Shown: in pieces, positions 35,896 through 44,248 of the stretch
Layout of the letters: every line of letters starts with the position of its first letter
How positions within the stretch are numbered: position 1 is the first letter of the stretch
DNA from: Zobellia roscoffensis
Lineage (GTDB): Bacteria; Bacteroidota; Bacteroidia; Flavobacteriales; Flavobacteriaceae
DNA: 64,000 nt
Assembly (NCBI RefSeq): GCF_015330165.1
Contig: NZ_JADDXT010000002.1
Coordinates: 3,809,646-3,873,645 of the forward strand
Reading direction: 5' to 3'
The notes under the pieces: model-generated
What the model was told of the DNA's origin: nothing
The model's database searches: none
The model's input: only the letters and a program-made list of their open reading frames with translations
Program-made: the position numbers and the translations under genes

Positions 35896-37149
35896 TTGAG
35901 CAAGAAAATTATAATAATAGGAGGGGGAATCGTTGGCCTGAGTTCTGCTTACTTCCTCAGTAAAGAGGGACATGAGGTTACGGTTATTGATAAGTCCGAT
36001 ATGAGTACGGGTGCTTCATTCGTAAATGCGGGATATATCACGCCAAGTCATATAATTCCGTTGGCTTCGCCAGGAATGATTGCCAAAGGAATCAAAATGA
36101 TGTTCAATTCAGCTAGCCCTTTTTATATGAAACCTAGATGGGACACTGATTTTTTTAAATGGTCTTGGTATTTTCACAAGTCTTCAACAAAAGAAAAAGT
36201 AACTAAGGCAATACCGGTCATCAAAGATATAAATACGTTAAGTCTTGAACTTTTTGAAGGCATAAAGACTTCCGGTGATTTAGGAGATTTTCAATTGGAG
36301 CGAAAGGGACTATTAATGCTTTACAAGACGGTGGAGGCTTATCGCCATGAGAAAGATGTAGCCAGTAAAGCTGCTTTTCTTGGTCTTGAAGTAAACGAAT
36401 TGGATAAAAAGCAATTGGCCAGACTTGAACCAGAAGTAGCTATTGATGCAAAAGGGGCTATTCATTATGAGTGTGATGCGCATTCCACGCCCACCCAATT
36501 TATGCCAAAAATGATATCCTATCTAAAAAACGTTGGCGTGGATATACGAACCAACGAAGAGGTTTTGGATCTAAAGTTAAAAGGGAGGCACATTCAGGAG
36601 GTTTTCACTTCAAAATCTAATTATAAGACAGATGAAGTTGTCCTAGCGGCAGGTTCATGGAGTGGGGAAATAGCAAAAAAACTTCATCTTAATGTACCGT
36701 TACAAGGAGGAAAAGGATACAGTATTAATGTGGCGCGACCCACAGGGGTAACCATCCCGGCCATACTTATGGAGTCTAAAATGGCCGTAACACCAATGGA
36801 AGGTTTTACTCGTTTTGCCGGTACAATGGAATTTTCGGGAAACAACGATTTTATCCGCAAAGAAAGAGTGATTGCCATTGCCAATGGAGCAAAGAAGTAT
36901 TATCCCAATATAGATATAAATGAAAATGAGATGGCCAATGTAAAAACGGGGTTGCGTCCCGTATCACCAGATGGCTTGCCTTACATTGGCAGGTCTTCCA
37001 AATGTGCAAACTTAACTTTTGCTACAGGGCATGCCATGATGGGGTGGAGTTTGGGGCCTGCTACAGGAAAGTTGGTATCTGAAGTGGTAGATGGTAGAAA
37101 TATATCTATGAATATTGAACCTTTTTCCCCGGATAGAAGGTTTAAATAA
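35896..37149 (+). CDS. FAD-dependent D-amino-acid (cis-4-hydroxy-D-proline) oxidase/dehydrogenase, TTG start
   Basis: This 417-residue DadA/DAO-type flavoprotein has the dinucleotide-binding GGGIVGLSSA at residues 8-17 and a C-terminal GLRPVSPDGLPYIG flavin motif. The start is TTG. A stop (35881-35883, the end of the epimerase gene) lies 12 bp upstream in frame, and the next in-frame ATG would remove the FAD-binding fold. In this operon it should oxidise cis-4-hydroxy-D-proline to the pyrroline substrate of the deaminase. A small hairpin (37144-37150 with 37161-37167) overlaps its stop and that of the convergent VOC gene. Confidence 0.9.
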   Translation: MSKKIIIIGGGIVGLSSAYFLSKEGHEVTVIDKSDMSTGASFVNAGYITPSHIIPLASPGMIAKGIKMMFNSASPFYMKPRWDTDFFKWSWYFHKSSTKEKVTKAIPVIKDINTLSLELFEGIKTSGDLGDFQLERKGLLMLYKTVEAYRHEKDVASKAAFLGLEVNELDKKQLARLEPEVAIDAKGAIHYECDAHSTPTQFMPKMISYLKNVGVDIRTNEEVLDLKLKGRHIQEVFTSKSNYKTDEVVLAAGSWSGEIAKKLHLNVPLQGGKGYSINVARPTGVTIPAILMESKMAVTPMEGFTRFAGTMEFSGNNDFIRKERVIAIANGAKKYYPNIDINENEMANVKTGLRPVSPDGLPYIGRSSKCANLTFATGHAMMGWSLGPATGKLVSEVVDGRNISMNIEPFSPDRRFK

Positions 37150-37161
37150 CTTTGGGATCGG

Positions 37162-37551
37162 TTATTTCTTTTCAATCAAATCCCAAAGATTACCGTATAA
37201 ATCTTTAAAAACGACTACTGTACCATACGGTTCTTCGCGAGGATTTTCATTAAACTCAACACCATTGTCCTTCATTGTTTTATAATCACGCCAAAAATCA
37301 TCTGTATGCAGGAACAGAAATACGCGTCCTCCGGTCTGGTTACCAATTGCCTTGCGCTGTTCGTCGTTTGTGGCTTCAGCTAATAAAAGCGAAAGCCCGT
37401 TAAGATTAAGCGGTGAAACCGTCACCCATCGTTTATTATCACCAAGCTCAATATTGTCAACTAGAGAAAAACCTAATTTATTAGTGTAGAAGTCTATTGC
37501 GTCATCATAGTTTTTGACGACTAAGGTAACCTGTGCTATAGCCTGATTCAT
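37162..37551 (-). CDS. VOC-family (glyoxalase/bleomycin-resistance fold) protein
   Basis: This 129-residue protein has two beta-alpha-beta-beta-beta units: AIAQVTLVVKNYDDAIDFYT at the start, and FLFLHTDDF and VVFKDLYGNLWDLIE at the end, where His and Glu are candidate metal ligands. The family includes glyoxalases, dioxygenases and resistance proteins, and the function here is unknown. It overlaps the upstream GNAT gene by 4 bp and is the last gene of a three-gene minus-strand operon. Confidence 0.87.
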   Translation of the reverse strand: MNQAIAQVTLVVKNYDDAIDFYTNKLGFSLVDNIELGDNKRWVTVSPLNLNGLSLLLAEATNDEQRKAIGNQTGGRVFLFLHTDDFWRDYKTMKDNGVEFNENPREEPYGTVVVFKDLYGNLWDLIEKK

Positions 37552-38126
37552 ATGTAGTTTTTAAAATTTGTTTGTTTAATTTCGGCCCATTCTTCTTTTA
37601 AAATACCATAACAACATGAGCTTCTTCTAAAGTCGCTTTTGGTGACAACGTTCTTTCTTAATATGCCTTCTAGGGTTGCCCCTAATTTCTCTACAGCCTT
37701 TCTAGAGCGTATATTTCGTTCATCAATTCTAAACTCAACCTTTTCAAATTCCATGTTTTCAAAAGCGTTGTTGAGCATCAAGAACTTCATTTGATGATTA
37801 AAACCAGTGCCACGAACAGCAGGTGCAATCCACGTCCATCCAATATGGAGCACCTTATTCTTTTCATCAATATGACCAAAGCGAGTACTTCCTACACATG
37901 TATTGGTTGATGTATTGTAAATAGCGAACGGTATGGCTTTTCCTTGTTTGGTTTCATCCAAAGCAGTCACTATGTAGGCTTCTAGTTTTTCTTGCGTAGA
38001 AACATCGTTAGATCCATATTGGTAAAGGTCTACTTGTTGAGCAACAGGCCAAAGCGCCTGGGTATGCTTTTTCTCTAAGGGGATTAATTTGACCATGTTT
38101 TTTTCTAGAATAATACTTTTTCTCAT
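37548..38126 (-). CDS. GNAT acetyltransferase, RimJ/RimL type
   Basis: This 192-residue protein has a GNAT_3-like fold: VKLIPLEKKHTQALWPV at the start, HIGWTWIAPAVRGTGFNHQMK for acetyl-CoA binding, and VEFRIDERNIRSRKAVEKLGA, which is characteristic of the RimJ/L group. Members acetylate N-termini of ribosomal proteins or small molecules, and the substrate here is not predictable. It overlaps both neighbours by 4 bp, showing translational coupling. Confidence 0.9.
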   Translation of the reverse strand: MRKSIILEKNMVKLIPLEKKHTQALWPVAQQVDLYQYGSNDVSTQEKLEAYIVTALDETKQGKAIPFAIYNTSTNTCVGSTRFGHIDEKNKVLHIGWTWIAPAVRGTGFNHQMKFLMLNNAFENMEFEKVEFRIDERNIRSRKAVEKLGATLEGILRKNVVTKSDFRRSSCCYGILKEEWAEIKQTNFKNYI

Positions 38127-38770
38127 GAAATTAAATTCAGTATAAGTTCTTTTTTTATTTCATGGCCCCCTTCAAAGAAGATTTGCTCTGCTTTTTCATC
38201 AAATAAATCTATTATTTTTTTGGACTCGGATGTTCTTCTATCTTTAGTTAAATATTCATCGGTATCACCCACTAAAGTCGTGATTTTTGTTTGATTTTCC
38301 TTTAGGAAGTCAAAGTCTAAAGCAGTTAACTCATTGGGTATGCTCCCTGCATATAATACCAAGTGATTGCATTTTATTTTTCGTTTAGCAATCCATCTGG
38401 TAGCGATAGAAACGCCCTGTGAGTATCCAAATACAATAAAGTTACAATCTTCAGAAAAATTTTCTGCCGCAAGGACACCATCTAAATAGGCTAGGACATT
38501 TTGCGTTTCTTGCTGTGTAGCTTCTTTGGTAAGCCAGCTGGCCCCTACGTGTCTAAATTTGTTGTTTAAGTAGTATTTTGAAGGTGCTTGTGGAGCAATA
38601 ATATAGTTATCCTCTGGAGGTAAATTATTAAAATATTTTAAAAAATACCGACTTAAATAACCAATACCATGCAATACAATCCAAACATTTTTAGTCTGGT
38701 CCGTAAGCTTATTGAGTGTGACATAGCTATTTGTAGAGGTGTAGGACACCGTGTTTTCAGAATAATCCAT
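38123..38770 (-). CDS. Alpha/beta-hydrolase (phospholipase/carboxylesterase type)
   Basis: This 215-residue serine hydrolase has an oxyanion-side VLHGIG, the nucleophile elbow GYSQG, an acid in GDTDEYL and the terminal His in GGHEI. It is closest by eye to the YpfH/carboxylesterase 2 group. It is not recognisable as MenH. First gene of the minus-strand operon with the GNAT and VOC genes; divergent from the men genes, with a 73-bp shared promoter region. Confidence 0.87.
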   Translation of the reverse strand: MDYSENTVSYTSTNSYVTLNKLTDQTKNVWIVLHGIGYLSRYFLKYFNNLPPEDNYIIAPQAPSKYYLNNKFRHVGASWLTKEATQQETQNVLAYLDGVLAAENFSEDCNFIVFGYSQGVSIATRWIAKRKIKCNHLVLYAGSIPNELTALDFDFLKENQTKITTLVGDTDEYLTKDRRTSESKKIIDLFDEKAEQIFFEGGHEIKKELILNLIS

Positions 38771-38820
38771 AGAATAAAAATCTCTATAAAAGTAATAGCT
38801 TTTATTGACGCCGTAATGCT

Positions 38821-38828
38821 TAATTTTG
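38821..38828 (+). promoter_or_regulatory. -7 promoter element of the thioesterase-menF genes
   Basis: TAATTTTG matches TAnnTTTG exactly and ends 15 nt before the ATG of the thioesterase gene. Confidence 0.45.
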
Positions 38829-38843
38829 AAAAAAATAGTAGAT

Positions 38844-39269
38844 ATGGATGGCTACAAGGAAAAAATACTGAAGGTCTGCAACGAATCTTCAAAAAATACA
38901 CTCATGGAAACCTTACAGATTGAATATGTAGATGTGGGCGAGGATTTTTTGATAGGAAAAATGCCGGTTAATTCCAGAGTTCATCAACCGGATGGCGTAC
39001 TTCATGGTGGTGCAATGGTTGCCTTGGCAGAAAGTATTGGTAGCATGGCTTCCTATATTTTTCTTGATGCCCAACAATTTGCTATACGTGGTATTGAAAT
39101 CTCTGCAAACCATGTAAAGAGTGTACGTGATGGAGCGGTTTTTGCTAAAGCCACTATTTTGCACAAAGGCAGAACTACTCAATTATGGGATATTAAGATT
39201 ACAAATGAAGAAGGCAAATTGGTCTCGTTTTGCAAATTAACGACCATTGCATTACCAAAGAAAATTTAA
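38844..39269 (+). CDS. Hotdog-fold thioesterase (PaaI/MenI type)
   Basis: This 141-residue thioesterase starts at the ATG at 38844; an in-frame TTG 18 bp upstream overlaps the promoter box. It carries the hotdog motif HGGAMVALAESIGSMA, with the acidic residue on the central helix, and VFAKATILHKGRTTQLWDI. The stop overlaps the menF start (TAATG), so the two are coupled. This supports a role as the 1,4-dihydroxy-2-naphthoyl-CoA thioesterase of menaquinone synthesis, although the family alone would allow other acyl-CoA substrates. Confidence 0.85.
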   Translation: MDGYKEKILKVCNESSKNTLMETLQIEYVDVGEDFLIGKMPVNSRVHQPDGVLHGGAMVALAESIGSMASYIFLDAQQFAIRGIEISANHVKSVRDGAVFAKATILHKGRTTQLWDIKITNEEGKLVSFCKLTTIALPKKI

Positions 39270-40384
39270 TGCCATTGGATTTTTTTCAAAAAATTGAATC
39301 TCAGTTAGAGAATAAATTACCCTTTGTAGCGTATCGTAAGCCCAACGAGGAAATGGTTAATACCATTTTTCAAAAGGACAATCAGTTACATCACTTACAT
39401 GACTATACAGAAACGGGTTTCGTTTTTGCTCCTTTCGATTCAGATTCACCTGCCGTACTTTTAAAGCTAGATGAAGTTTTTAGTTCGACTGATTTATCTA
39501 TTGTAACTAAAGAAATATTTCAAGAACATGCTGAAGAAGTTGATGTAGAACAAAAAAGTCTTCATTTAAATTTAGTAAAAAAAGGCATAGCCGAAATTAA
39601 AGCCGGTAGTTTTGATAAAGTTGTACTATCACGAAATATAGAAGTTGATTCCGAAACACCACCTCTGTCCTTATTCAAAACTTTGTTACATCAATATAAA
39701 AGAGCATTTTGCTACTTGTGGTACCACCCCAAAGTTGGCTTGTGGCTTGGGGCAACACCAGAGATTCTACTGACCATGCAGAATAGACAGTTAACCACTA
39801 TGTCGTTGGCAGGAACTCAAAACTATGCGAATGATGAAAATCCGCAATGGGGAAATAAAGAACTAGAAGAGCAGCAATTGGTAACGAGATATATTCTTAA
39901 TGCACTCAATGGTAAGATTTCAAATATGAAACAAACGCCAACGGAAACTGTCCAAGCAGGTAACTTATTGCATCTGCGTACTAAAATATCAGGAAATGTA
40001 AGGCAAGAAAATCTTAAAGCCATTATAGAGGCGTTACACCCAACACCTGCTGTTTGTGGAATGCCTAAACTAGAAACCAAGGCTTTTATTTTGGCTGAAG
40101 AAAAGTATAACCGCCAATTTTACACTGGGTTTTTAGGTGAATTGAATTTCAAGGAAGAAAGGAGTCGTAATAACCGCCCAAGAAATACAGAGAATAGTGT
40201 CTATCGGTCCATTTCTAAGAGCACAACACTTTTTGTCAACTTACGTTGTATGCAGGTAATTAATGATAAGATTAAAATCTATGTTGGTGGCGGAATCACT
40301 AAAGATTCGGATCCTGAAAAAGAATGGAAAGAAACGGTAGCTAAAAGCAAGACCATGCTTAAGGTAATAATAGCCACCGAGTAA
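39269..40384 (+). CDS. menF: Isochorismate synthase
   Basis: This 371-residue chorismate-binding enzyme starts at the ATG at 39269, overlapping the thioesterase stop; a TTG 39 bp upstream is rejected. Family landmarks are FDKVVLSRN, TMSLAGTQ, HLRTKISG, LHPTPAVCGMP, RQFYTGFLGEL and the terminal YVGGGITKDSDPEKEW. It isomerises chorismate to isochorismate, the first step of menaquinone synthesis. The adjacent menD separates it from siderophore-type isochorismate synthases. Confidence 0.93.
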   Translation: MPLDFFQKIESQLENKLPFVAYRKPNEEMVNTIFQKDNQLHHLHDYTETGFVFAPFDSDSPAVLLKLDEVFSSTDLSIVTKEIFQEHAEEVDVEQKSLHLNLVKKGIAEIKAGSFDKVVLSRNIEVDSETPPLSLFKTLLHQYKRAFCYLWYHPKVGLWLGATPEILLTMQNRQLTTMSLAGTQNYANDENPQWGNKELEEQQLVTRYILNALNGKISNMKQTPTETVQAGNLLHLRTKISGNVRQENLKAIIEALHPTPAVCGMPKLETKAFILAEEKYNRQFYTGFLGELNFKEERSRNNRPRNTENSVYRSISKSTTLFVNLRCMQVINDKIKIYVGGGITKDSDPEKEWKETVAKSKTMLKVIIATE

Positions 40385-40407
40385 TTTTGACAAGATTCGT
40401 TTAAGAC

Positions 40408-40427
40408 ATACAACCGTTGTATTTTTG
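40408..40427 (+). promoter_or_regulatory. Palindrome overlapping a -7 box in front of menD
   Basis: ATACAAC and GTTGTAT flank one C, a perfect 15-nt palindrome at 40408-40422. Its right arm runs into TATTTTTG (40420-40427), an exact TAnnTTTG -7 box that ends 6 nt before the menD ATG. The overlap is what an operator blocking a promoter would look like. No -33 element at normal spacing is evident. Confidence 0.45.
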
Positions 40428-40433
40428 TAGTTC

Positions 40434-42194
40434 ATGAGATATTCTAGCATACCTTCCGCCCAATTGGTAGTACAACACTGCAAGGCGAAAAAAATAAAAA
40501 ACATAGTAATTTCGCCAGGATCGCGAAATGCCCCGTTAACCATAGATTTTAGTGAAGACCCTTATTTTAAATGCTTTAGTATAGTAGATGAGCGTAGTGC
40601 CGCTTTTTTTGCATTGGGTATAGCACAACAATTGCATGAACCCGTTGCCGTGGTATGTACATCCGGCAGTGCATTGCTTAATTACTATCCGGCTGTGGCC
40701 GAAGCTTTTTACAGTGGTATTCCGTTAGTGGTTATTTCTGCAGATCGTCCCATTTATAAAATTGATGTTGGTGATGGTCAGACTATTAGACAGGACAATG
40801 TTTTTGACCGGCATATAGGCTATTCGGCCAATTTAAAACAAGATGTTTCGCATGCGGTACAACGTGTTGAAAAATACAAACCGGAATGGCTGTCCAATGG
40901 GGATAATGAAACCGCACAACAAAGCATCAAGGATTATAACGATAAGGAGCTCAATACGGCTTTAAATGTGGCGCTTCAGGTGAAATTACCTATCCACATA
41001 AACATTCCTTTTGAAGAGCCGTTGTATGATACCATTACGGAACCTACATTAAAGGCATTGATTGTTCCTGTTCAAAATGTCAACGATACTGATGCCATAG
41101 ACTATAAGAAATACGCTGATATTTGGAATACTTCCAATAAAAAGATGGTTCTTGTAGGGGTGAACCCTCCCAGTGCAGTAGTGCAAAAGTTCTTGGATGC
41201 ATTGGCAACTGATCCTTCGGTTATAGTCATGACGGAAACTACTTCTAATCTCCATCATCCTAATTTTTTTGCAAGTATTGATAGTATTGTGGCTCCTATT
41301 GAAAAGAGTGTTGAGCCAAAAGAGTTATTCTGTAAACTTCAGCCACAGGTATTATTAACCTTTGGAGGCCTTGTGGTTTCTAAAAAAATAAAAGCATTTT
41401 TAAGGGATTACAAACCTGAACATCATTGGCATATAGATAAGCTTAAGGCGTTCAATACGTTTTTTTCGTTAACGCACCACTTCAAAACTGATGTGAATAA
41501 TTTCTTTGGAAATCTTATGAAGTTTACTGTTCCCCAAAAAAGTGATTATTTCAAATATTGGAATAATAAGCGGTTGCAGTACGAAGCCAAGCGAGAGAAT
41601 TACATAAATGAAATTGAGTTTTCAGATATGCTAGCTTTTGACAGAATTCTTAAATCTATTCCAAAAAACTACCAAGTTCAGTTGGCCAATAGTTCAACGG
41701 TACGTTACGCCCAACTATTCAACCTTGACCCTTCTTTAGGAATTTTTTGTAACCGAGGAACAAGTGGGATAGATGGAAGTACATCAACGGCTGTTGGTGC
41801 AGCATTTTATCGGGCAACTCCTACTTTATTGATTACAGGAGATATTAGTTTTTTCTATGATAGTAATGGTTTGTGGAACAATTATATTAGACCGGATTTT
41901 AGAATAATAGTTATTAATAATGATGGCGGAGGTATTTTTAGAATTTTACCAGGTCAAGAAGAGACCGATAATTTTGCTACATTTTTTGAAACTGCCCATG
42001 ATAGAAATGTAGAACACTTAAGTACCCAGTTCGGGTTTGAATATGTAGTGGTAAATGAGCTAACTAGTCTGAACGACAGGCTCAAAGATTTTTATGCCTT
42101 GTCAGAAAAACCAAAAATTTTAGAAGTCCATACACCAAGATTTATGAACAACAAAATTTTGCTCGGTTATTTTGATTTTATATCTTCGAGGTAA
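40434..42194 (+). CDS. menD: 2-succinyl-5-enolpyruvyl-6-hydroxy-3-cyclohexene-1-carboxylate synthase
   Basis: This 586-residue thiamine-diphosphate enzyme begins with SSIPSAQLVVQHCKAKKIKNIVISPGSR, the MenD N-terminus. DERSAAFFALGIAQ gives the catalytic glutamate region, CTSGSALLNYYPAVAEA is a MenD core motif, and GDISFFYDSNGLW with INNDGGGIF binds ThDP and metal near 465-500. It condenses isochorismate with 2-oxoglutarate. It follows menF by 49 bp, a gap holding a candidate internal promoter. Confidence 0.95.
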   Translation: MRYSSIPSAQLVVQHCKAKKIKNIVISPGSRNAPLTIDFSEDPYFKCFSIVDERSAAFFALGIAQQLHEPVAVVCTSGSALLNYYPAVAEAFYSGIPLVVISADRPIYKIDVGDGQTIRQDNVFDRHIGYSANLKQDVSHAVQRVEKYKPEWLSNGDNETAQQSIKDYNDKELNTALNVALQVKLPIHINIPFEEPLYDTITEPTLKALIVPVQNVNDTDAIDYKKYADIWNTSNKKMVLVGVNPPSAVVQKFLDALATDPSVIVMTETTSNLHHPNFFASIDSIVAPIEKSVEPKELFCKLQPQVLLTFGGLVVSKKIKAFLRDYKPEHHWHIDKLKAFNTFFSLTHHFKTDVNNFFGNLMKFTVPQKSDYFKYWNNKRLQYEAKRENYINEIEFSDMLAFDRILKSIPKNYQVQLANSSTVRYAQLFNLDPSLGIFCNRGTSGIDGSTSTAVGAAFYRATPTLLITGDISFFYDSNGLWNNYIRPDFRIIVINNDGGGIFRILPGQEETDNFATFFETAHDRNVEHLSTQFGFEYVVVNELTSLNDRLKDFYALSEKPKILEVHTPRFMNNKILLGYFDFISSR

Positions 42195-42231
42195 TTAATA
42201 TAAACCATTAACATTTTCAACACTAACTATT

Positions 42232-42570
42232 ATGAGTAAAAGAGACGATTTGATCGTAAAGTACGCTGAAGACATTAAGGATAAATTTGGAGAAGCTCCA
42301 GATATGGATCTTCTAACAAAAGTAACAGTGGGCCTAGGTCCAGCAATCTATAATATTGATGCTTCTAAGGTTTCTGGTTCTGACGAAAAAGAATTGGAAA
42401 CTGTTAAGAAAAACTACTTGATGAAAAAATTAGGTATGGCTGACGATCCAAAATTGATGGAAGCTGTTAAATCTGTAGTAGAAAAGTACGGTTCTTCTAA
42501 TAGAAATAAGCACAGAGCTGTAATATATTACATGCTTTGTAAGCACTTTAATAAAGCTTCTGTATACTAG
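42232..42570 (+). CDS. DUF2853-family protein
   Basis: This 112-residue soluble, charged, mostly helical protein begins MSKRDDLIVKYAEDIKDKF and ends with HRAVIYYMLCKHF. I recognise it as DUF2853, a small family of unknown function. Its codons look well expressed for this genome (many AAG, GAA and TCT). It follows menD by 37 bp and is closed by a strong terminator. Confidence 0.82.
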   Translation: MSKRDDLIVKYAEDIKDKFGEAPDMDLLTKVTVGLGPAIYNIDASKVSGSDEKELETVKKNYLMKKLGMADDPKLMEAVKSVVEKYGSSNRNKHRAVIYYMLCKHFNKASVY

Positions 42571-42594
42571 AGAGACTTATAAAATGTAATTTTG

Positions 42595-42625
42595 ACCGTC
42601 CGCTTTTTAGCGGACGGTTTTTTTA
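42595..42625 (+). terminator. Intrinsic terminator after the DUF2853 gene
   Basis: A perfect 10-bp GC-rich stem (42595-42604 with 42609-42618), a TTTT loop and a T-run. It ends the menF-menD-DUF2853 transcription unit. Confidence 0.9.
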
Positions 42626-42642
42626 TACCCAATTTTTAAAGT

Positions 42643-42650
42643 TACTTTTG
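42643..42650 (+). promoter_or_regulatory. -7 promoter element of the CvfB-like gene
   Basis: TACTTTTG matches TAnnTTTG and ends 4 nt before the ATG, directly after a terminator. The transcript would be leaderless or nearly so. Confidence 0.5.
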
Positions 42651-42654
42651 CAAT

Positions 42655-43485
42655 ATGATCGAATTAGGAAATTATAATGAGTTAGAAGTGCTTAGAGACA
42701 CTAGTGTTGGACTCTTTTTGGGTAGTAAAACCGGCACAGAAATTCTTTTGCCAAATAAGTATGTTCCAAAGGTTATAGATATTGGAGATACAATTAACGT
42801 ATTTTGTTACCTAGATCATGAAGAAAGGCCTATAGCTACAACTTTGACGCCGAGTGTTATTAGAAATAAATTTGGTTTTCTACAAGTAGCAGAAGTAAAT
42901 AAGATAGGAGCTTTTATGGACTGGGGTCTTGAGAAGCACTTATTAGTTCCTTTTAGTGAACAACGCGATAAAATGAAAGAAGGGCAGTGGTATGTAGTAC
43001 GCTGTTATATGGACGAAGTTTCATTTCGATTAGTAGGCTCCAATAAAATAGATAAGTTCTTAAGCAATGATGAGCTTACGGTTCGTGAACGCCAGGAAGT
43101 AGAATTACTGTTTACAAGATTAACGGATTTAGGCTGGGAGGTAATAATCAATGACCAGCACAAGGGATTAGTGTATTCTAATGAGATATATAAACATGTT
43201 GCAGTTGGAGACAGAACTAAGGGGTATATCAAAAATATAAGACCTGATAATAAATTAGATATTTCTCTACAACCGTTAGGCGAAAAAGTACTTGAGCCTG
43301 CTGCAGAGGCAATATATAAGAAATTAATGGCGCATGGAGGATATTTAGCGCTTCACGATAAATCAGACCCAATACTTATTAAGAAAGAACTTCAAATGAG
43401 TAAGAAGACTTTCAAGAAAGGCGTGGGCACCTTATATAGGGAACGAAAGATTTTGATAAAGGAAGATGGTATACATGCTATCTAA
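42655..43485 (+). CDS. CvfB-like S1 RNA-binding protein
   Basis: This 276-residue protein has tandem S1-like beta barrels (~1-60, ~65-130, ~145-210; for example FGFLQVAEVNKIGAFMDWGLEKHLLVPF and VGDRTKGYIKNIRPDNKLDISLQ) and a C-terminal winged helix (~220-276). This is the CvfB/YitL arrangement. CvfB binds RNA and affects virulence or gene expression in Firmicutes; the role in Bacteroidota is not defined. It is its own transcription unit by the terminator and -7 box upstream. Confidence 0.88.
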   Translation: MIELGNYNELEVLRDTSVGLFLGSKTGTEILLPNKYVPKVIDIGDTINVFCYLDHEERPIATTLTPSVIRNKFGFLQVAEVNKIGAFMDWGLEKHLLVPFSEQRDKMKEGQWYVVRCYMDEVSFRLVGSNKIDKFLSNDELTVRERQEVELLFTRLTDLGWEVIINDQHKGLVYSNEIYKHVAVGDRTKGYIKNIRPDNKLDISLQPLGEKVLEPAAEAIYKKLMAHGGYLALHDKSDPILIKKELQMSKKTFKKGVGTLYRERKILIKEDGIHAI

Positions 43486-43559
43486 TTAAAAACGAGGCAC
43501 TTTTCGATGAACGGTAAGTTTTTGACATCGCATATTATATTCTATACCACAGAATATGG

Positions 43560-43567
43560 TAATTTTG
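43560..43567 (+). promoter_or_regulatory. -7 promoter element upstream of the SPOR-like gene
   Basis: TAATTTTG matches TAnnTTTG in the 161-bp gap after the CvfB-like gene, 79 nt before the next start codon. Confidence 0.35.
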
Positions 43568-43646
43568 CAACATTCAGAGAGTGCATTTCATCGATCTTTC
43601 GGTATTTTGGTTAACTTTAACAGTGTAACCTAGAAAAAATAATTAT

Positions 43647-44246
43647 ATGCCATTTATAGAAGAAAGCGACTTACTAGAGTTGCACAAAGATATAGACAAG
43701 GCGCAGATTATAAATGAACGTCTTCTTGATCAAATTAAATTCAAGAATAAGGAGATAAGAAAGAAAAAGTTGCAGCGTAACTTACTTGCCGGTGTAACAG
43801 GATTATTTCTTATTGGAGCTTTGATTGTTTTTTCTTTTACTGCCGGAAGAAATGTTTCTAATAATTTTGAAAGCCCAAGTAATTTATTGGTTTCAATAGA
43901 TAGTTTAGATGCTATAAAGTCTAGAATAGACAACTTAAAACAGCAGAATGAAGAACTAAGCTTGGTTCGTGAATTTTACTTGGCCAAGGAGTTTTTAGAA
44001 AAGGAGAAAATCTATTCTGTACAGATAAAATCATTTGTAGATAACAATATGACGCTTGCTTCAGAAGCACTTACCAATACCATATTTGTAAAAACAAACC
44101 CATTTTATTCATATTCCTTAGGTAATTTTGAAACATTAGAAGAAGCTCGAAAATTCCGTGAGCAGTTGGTAGACCTTGGTTTTCAAGATGCATTTGTAGC
44201 ATCCTATAAAGAAGGAAAAAGAATACAGATAGAATCCCCTCAGTAA
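43647..44246 (+). CDS. Membrane-anchored coiled-coil protein with SPOR-like C-terminal domain
   Basis: This 199-residue protein has a charged coiled-coil N-terminus (~1-48), one membrane helix at about 49-68 (LLAGVTGLFLIGALIVFSF), a second coiled coil (~80-110) and a C-terminal ~70 residues that read as a SPOR-like fold (YSVQIKSFVDN, YSLGNFETLEEARKFREQLVDLGFQDAFV). SPOR domains bind denuded peptidoglycan at septa. No pathway link to menaquinone is known. The menA start lies 2 bp after its stop, so the two are cotranscribed. Function unknown; the SPOR call is by eye. Confidence 0.7.
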   Translation: MPFIEESDLLELHKDIDKAQIINERLLDQIKFKNKEIRKKKLQRNLLAGVTGLFLIGALIVFSFTAGRNVSNNFESPSNLLVSIDSLDAIKSRIDNLKQQNEELSLVREFYLAKEFLEKEKIYSVQIKSFVDNNMTLASEALTNTIFVKTNPFYSYSLGNFETLEEARKFREQLVDLGFQDAFVASYKEGKRIQIESPQ

Positions 44247-44248
44247 TT

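Noticed and set aside
38123..38770. MenH
   Set aside because: The alpha/beta-hydrolase has a Ser-Asp-His triad but its surrounding motifs fit the carboxylesterase/phospholipase group, and it is on the opposite strand from the men genes.
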